Source: Paratinospora sagittata (taxonomy: Eukaryota; Streptophyta; Magnoliopsida; Ranunculales; Menispermaceae). From it: a stretch of DNA of 64,000 nt. The DNA lies in the NCBI GenBank assembly GCA_035771175.1, contig CM069603.1, positions 14,236,286 through 14,300,285 on the forward strand, given 5' to 3'. A model generated the notes under the pieces. It worked only from the letters and a program-made list of their open reading frames with translations, ran no database searches and was not told the DNA's origin. This document shows, in pieces, positions 59,280 to 64,000 of the stretch (its first letter is position 1; each line of letters starts with the position of its first letter). The position numbers and the translations under genes were made by a program.

Positions 59280-59912
59280 TCATCGTTCTCCTCTGGTTCC
59301 AGGATACTCATATCCACGCCTACGACTAAGTTCTATGATATGTGCTATGTACAGCCATCGCCGTCATCATATTCATACTGACCTGCTTATTGTTCGTCCT
59401 CTTCTTCATCGTCGAACCTACCATCAGTCTTTCATCCAGCGAAATCCTCATCGCACAGGTACGTTTTCTCCTTTGCAGGTTCCTTCTGCCACGTCTACAA
59501 CCATGATGTCGACCTCTCATGTCTATTGAGCCAGCTATGAAGATTCCAGCTTATCTTCTGACTCAGCCCACGAGCCACCACATGCTCTTGTCTCCGCTCA
59601 CGACAATTTCGTCAGTTCACAAGATGCTCTTCCCATCCATCAGTCATCTTTATGAGAAAGAAAGGGAATCTTATCCCGACAATCTACTATTCATCTACAG
59701 TAATGTCCACTCACCCGACATTTGTCACTGTTCACCAGCACGTTCAACAAGCTGACAAGCGTCTAGTCTTGCCCAGCTTTCATCAACTTTCTTCGACGCT
59801 TATCCACCAGTTATCCACAGGATTGAAATGCTTTGAAGTCCGCCAGAAGCTCCTCTTGTCTATAAAAACCTCTCAGTTTCTTTGTTCAAGGCAGAGGCCA
59901 GTGACGAGTCCT
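59280..59912 (+). promoter_or_regulatory. Presumed EPRV-2 intergenic/promoter region
   Basis: About 630 bases with only short, unsupported open frames. A good TATA box, tctataaaaacc, lies at 59860-59870. A C/T-rich stretch (tctcagtttctttgttc) follows, as expected for a plant transcription start. Caulimovirids have one strong promoter here, after pol. I see no Met-tRNA primer site, because the leader is replaced at 59913 by the rearranged RT fragment. Confidence 0.45.
59861..59868 (+). promoter_or_regulatory. TATA box candidate (tataaaaa)
   Basis: TATAAAAACC lies about 45 bases before the rearrangement junction, with a pyrimidine-rich run 10-30 bases downstream. This is a candidate for the viral full-length-transcript promoter. 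Confidence 0.45.
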
Positions 59913-60784
59913 ACAAGGAATTATTCAAAGCCGCCAATAATGAAGTCTTTCAAACAGATCTTATTACCACAAAGAAAATTGGATTGAAGATCTTCCCAGA
60001 TTTGATTATCTGGACACACATTATTGGTTGTGAATTACCCGATAAAGATATCTTATTTGGTATGGACATTTATTCCAAGACAAAGCTCAGAATTCTTCCT
60101 ACAGGAATTCAGTACAAACAACAATTTCCTCCATATACCAGCACTCTGAAGCTTTATGCCATTCAAGATGCTGATACTCTTGCAACAAGACTCAAACAGT
60201 CTTTCACTGAATCACATAAGGATTTCAAGAATCCTCATCCCTTATGGAAGAATGCAGAATATTACGTCCACTTACCATTCAAGCTCAATGAAGATATCAA
60301 TCCTACAAAGGCAATCCACCCAGGAATGCCTCCAGATGAACTCACTCTTGCTAGATAGGAGTGTGCTGAATTACTTGCCCAAGGTTTAATTGAACCTTCT
60401 AGTTCTGAATCGGCATGTCAGGCGTTTTATGTAAATAAACGAGCTGAATAGAGACGTGGTAAGAAAAGACTTGTTATCAACTATAAGCCTCTGAACACTT
60501 TCTTACGTGATGATAAATTCCCTCTTCCGAAGATATCGTCTCAGCTCTCCCTGCTTGCAGGATCTCCCATTTATAGTAAGTTTGATCTTAAAGCAGGTTT
60601 TTGGCAACTTGGTGTTCATCCGGATGATCGTCCCAAAATTGCCTTCTGCATACCCAATGCTCATTATCAATGGACGGTTATGCCATTTGGTCTTAAGGTT
60701 GCTCCATCCTTATTTTAGAAAGCTATGACCAAGATCTATGCTCCCTTACTGCATACAACATTGATCTATATTGATGATATTCTT
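59913..60784 (+). pseudogene. EPRV-2 protease-tail/RT fragment (second copy of 56639-57510)
   Basis: 872 bases colinear with 56639-57510 (also 872 bases), with substitutions but no net length change. It begins at acaaggaatt and ends at gatgatattctt, inside the RT catalytic box. It carries its own stops (60356, 60448 and 60716), so it is not coding. It is joined on the left to the promoter-like region and on the right, head to head, to an inverted capsid fragment. By eye the identity is in the mid-90s percent. Confidence 0.9.
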
Positions 60785-63700
60785 TTGGTAGAGAAGCAAT
60801 AAAGACATACTTCAGGTCTGGTTTGTTAATCCCACCAAGAATATGATAACGAATAATCATTCTGGAAAAATGTTTTTGAAGGTCGTTGGTGTTGAGAGAA
60901 CACCACTTCATAGTGAAAAACTCTTGTTTGTAGCATTTTTCGAAGATGGTATAGTCACCAACAAATTATAGAAACATGAGCTGATAGACTTCAACGACAG
61001 TCATTTGCATCAGCTGAAGGGTACGATATTCACCCAAACTGAGGAGCCAATCTCGTACAAAACCAGTGCATCGAGTTATAAAATCTTTAATAACATCTCC
61101 AGAGGATTTTCCTGTTAAGGATTGATTATCCATCCAAGCACACCATGATGCTAATTTGATTCGCCATTTGTCAGGAGGGATATCATCAAGAAAAAACCAA
61201 GGACCATTAGCAGGCTTATGAGGATTTTGATGTTGGCGATTGTTGCCTTGAGGGCCAGTAGCTGGGGAAGTTTCCGCATCAACTATTTCTTCATCATCAG
61301 AATTGAGTTCAGTCATTCTTGGTACATTGGAGGTGGAAGCACCTTGTGTCATATGGATAGCGACAAGATTGGTCATATCCATAATTTGAGAATCATCAGT
61401 AGACACATCATTGGAGATGATAGATGATTCATCAGAAGAGATTCAGTGATTCAAAAGATAAATTAAGAGAATTTGGTGTAAAAGCTGCATCATGATCAGT
61501 ATCGGACAGATCTTTGTTGATTTGTATGTGGAGGTATGGCTGAATAGGTTCAAGAGGATGACTCGGTGGAGGTTCTTCAATAGGTTGTGGAGTGACTGAA
61601 GGTGTGGGTACTGGAGGGTCATAATATGCAGGTTCATGTTCCATGGAAGGCATAGGAGCCTTGCCTTTATCACCAAACAAGGGTCTAAGACCACGAAAAG
61701 GGGGAGGTCTAGGCCGAGGTGAAGGTCTGTATGATCTAGAAGATCTCTGTGGTGATGTAGTTTGGGTTTAGTAACCAAGCTAGAGAACATAAACTGATGG
61801 GAGTGAACCGGAACAGAAGGTCTAAGAGGTATTTGGGACTGGTGATACCTAAAAGAATCCAAAGAGATTGGATATGAATCAGGTATTACAGGCTGTTGGT
61901 ATTTCTGTAGATCTGTCGTAACATAAGACAATTGTTGTAGAATTTGACGCAGTTCAGCTTCAGTTTGACTAAATTCAGGACCTGTATAACGATGTTGCAG
62001 ATAATGATGGAGGGCCTCTAGATCTGTAATACGAGCAGAGAGTTCAACATAATATTTTTGAGCTAGAGCTGCCTGAGCATCTGTTTTATGAGTAAGACTG
62101 GTCGTGACGGAAGACAGATTGGTAAGCTGAGTATCAATCTTCTTCAAATATTGATTCTGAACAAGAAAATTCTTTGTCTGCCAATTAAGAACTTCTTCAG
62201 GTTGAGACAAAGGCTTAGGAGAACCATCAGGATGAACCTCAGTTGGGACTTAAAAAGGTTTTGTCGTAGTTTGATGAGAAGGATCTGCGACTCTTGTTAA
62301 TGGAGGAAATTCCTGGTCATATTGACCTACAGGAAACATGGTTGAACAACTGCGGCTGCTGAAGAAGCAGGTGGTTCATAATAAGGCATCGAGCATCAGA
62401 TCTGCAAGAAGTCGGCATGGAATTCTTCTTTGGAGGAGAAACTGTAGCAATAGAATGTTCCAACCAATCAAAATCAAATTCGTCCTGGCATGAGCAACCG
62501 GGAGCACACATTTTCGGAGCACAATCCCATATAAAGTGACCGTCAACATGGGAATGATATGTCGGTTTGCCGAAATCTATAAAAGAATGAACAGGTGGAC
62601 GGTCCTTATGATACCTGAAAATAGGTTGAATCATCATGGAATGATGGACCGGGAGAAGTTCCTGTGAAGTAGAAGGAGGCTCAAAATTGATCTTGACTGA
62701 GCCATCGGACTGTTTCTTCATAAGTGGACATACAGTGGTCGTGACCAGTTCAGAACGCTTCAGAAATTGTTCATAATTAGTGAACCATGTAGTAGGCATC
62801 ATCTGATGAAGATCCTTTTGAGGAATTTGTTTCGGTATCTGAACAATAGTGGGAACTTCATTGTCATTGACAAAAGCCATGACAGTACCATGAGATTTCT
62901 GGGTACGAAGATGAATGGCATCGTCTTGAAGACGAAAAGCCATTTGATGATGCAAGGTGGCCATGACACTATCAACACAATATCTGACACCAGAAAACTG
63001 GACTTGAACCTTAAATCTGGTCGGAAGTGTTGGATCACTTAGACAGATATTAAAATCTGGGGATATGGTGAAGACCATATGTCACGCCCGGGTTGCACCG
63101 CAGTGCCCCCTACCCAGGGTGATGAGTACCGCTGCAGGGCATACTCCAGCCATTATGATCCCATAATATTGTTTCCACTGTACAATCTACAGCACAGTGT
63201 CCTTTACCCCCTGCACAATCCACAGCACAGGGAGGGCCTCCCCCAGATTCGAACTCGTAACCTCCTTTAAGGAGTTAGATTTCGCAATCTGAGTAGCCAC
63301 TGAGCCAATGGTTCAGTGATTACTCAGATTGCGAAATCTAACTCCTTAAGGGGGGTTACGAGTTCTAATCTGGGGGAGGCCCTCCCTGTGCCGTGGATTG
63401 TGCAGGGGGTAAAGGACACTGTGCTGTAGATTGTACAGTGGAGACAATATTATGGGATCATAATGGCTGGAGTATGCCCTGCGGGGGTACTCATCACCCT
63501 GGGTAGGGGGCACTGAGGTGCTACCCGGGCGTGACACCATAGAACCGTGACTGAAGGTAGTGATAACTGTGCCAATACAGGCATGTTCATAATCCAATGG
63601 ATTTGTGTCCAGTAAAGTAACTCGGTCAAAGAGGGGAACATCACCTCTGCCATGATAGGACAAGACAAGCCTAATTGCGCCAAGATGGATATGAGTATAA

Positions 63701-64000
63701 CCATTGGATAACCAGTGGCGAATGAATTCAGGCTCGAATTCCAGGGTAACATACTGCTCTTGATGAGTCGATTCAAGCTGGCAGTTTGTGAGGGCCGTGC
63801 TTTGAACATACTCCTTAATTGGAGGGACTTTACTAGAAATTAAAGTTTGTACAGAAGTAGTAAAGGACTGACGTTTTTTCGTGAAAAGGCCGTAAGGATT
63901 TAACAAAGGAGGGACAGTTTCACTGACTTTACTATCATTTGGGATGTGGGTAATTTCTATCAACTGGTCTATCTTGGAGGTCTTGGTTTTTAAACATGAT
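60773..64000 (-). pseudogene. EPRV-2 copy 2: inverted movement/linker/capsid segment
   Basis: On the minus strand, 64000 to 60773 follows copy 1 from 53072 to 55841 (about 2770 bases in each arm after removing the 462-base palindrome insertion and its duplicated target). The movement-protein domain (to 63542 and again below 63080), coiled-coil linker (about 62210-61980) and capsid core are recognisable. The movement-to-linker frame is open here at the sites where copy 1 has a TAG and a small deletion, so this copy is better preserved in that part; other stops occur, for example in the capsid core near 60965. It runs off the right edge. Confidence 0.88.
63080..63536. mobile_element. 457-bp palindromic element, TSD CCATA, tRNA-like boxes
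   Basis: The element begins TGTCACGCCCGGG and ends CCCGGGCGTGACA, and the two halves are reverse complements almost to the centre (near 63308), with few mismatches. The flanking 5 bases are ccata on each side (63075-63079 and 63537-63541). The uninterrupted site is seen in copy 1 near 53535. Near the centre, the minus strand has an A-box-like TGGCTCAGTGGC (63307-63296) and a B-box-like AGTTCGAATCT (63255-63245) about 40 bases apart. The other arm has the mirrored pair with one changed B-box position. It could be an inverted SINE-like dimer or a foldback element. Confidence 0.9.

Noticed and set aside
52574..59912. Possibility that EPRV-2 is an LTR retrotransposon
   Set aside because: No LTRs or primer site bound it, no integrase is present, and a movement-protein domain precedes the capsid, all favouring a pararetrovirus.
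63237..63371. Genuine tRNA gene
   Set aside because: The A- and B-box-like motifs are present, but no complete cloverleaf with acceptor stem is visible and the region is part of a palindrome.

Overview
The window looks like repeat-rich, intergenic nuclear DNA of a flowering plant, most likely a eudicot. It is A+T-rich, one gene has spliced introns, and the rest is dominated by LTR retrotransposons, DNA transposons and endogenous plant pararetroviruses (Caulimoviridae-like). No species can be named from the sequence alone. I see only one convincing host protein gene: a Cdc1/MPPE1-family metallophosphoesterase on the + strand, with four exons between 36944 and 51158 and a roughly 12 kb third intron full of transposons.

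Layout, left to right. 1-1514: a decayed plant transposon-associated gene on the minus strand, cut by an LTR (family A, 1515-2895, followed by a Met-tRNA-type primer site). 3165-9579: a minus-strand Ty3/gypsy chromovirus (B) with gag, protease, RT, RNase H and a truncated integrase, plus a 3 kb LTR that carries several tandem arrays. 9580-10859: a second decayed copy of the transposon-associated gene. 10968-11851: an LTR fragment. 11852-28422: the integrase end and 3' LTR of gypsy C. That LTR is split at base 14550 by a complete 13.3 kb Athila-type element (14551-27807, target duplication GTTGT), which itself carries a 3 kb solo LTR (21912-24884, target duplication AATGT).

28423-33115: an A-rich endogenous pararetrovirus (EPRV-1) interrupted inside its RT by a solo LTR of family A (30387-31703). 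33116-34530: an antisense piece of an LTR related to the solo LTR inside Athila. 34531-35775: the 3' part of a LINE (RT end, zf-RVT, RNase H). 35776-36943: an A+T-rich upstream region. 36944-51158: the metallophosphoesterase gene. Its last intron holds four hAT-type elements; three have recognisable 8-bp target duplications.

52574-64000: a second, unrelated pararetrovirus-like lineage (EPRV-2) in a rearranged locus. Copy 1 reads rightward: two tiny transmembrane ORFs, a movement-protein domain, a coiled coil, capsid and zinc finger, protease/RT, RNase H, and a long C-terminal extension with no integrase. A second RT fragment (59913-60784) is then fused, at a 12-base microhomology, to an inverted movement/capsid segment (60773-64000). 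The two movement/capsid segments form inverted-repeat arms of about 2.8 kb. The inverted copy is further interrupted by a 457-bp near-perfect palindrome with tRNA-promoter-like boxes.

The insertion order can be read directly: gypsy C next to or within EPRV-1, then Athila into gypsy C, then the solo LTR into Athila, with LTR A entering EPRV-1 independently. All coordinates for exons and element ends were read by eye. Identity levels are by-eye impressions.
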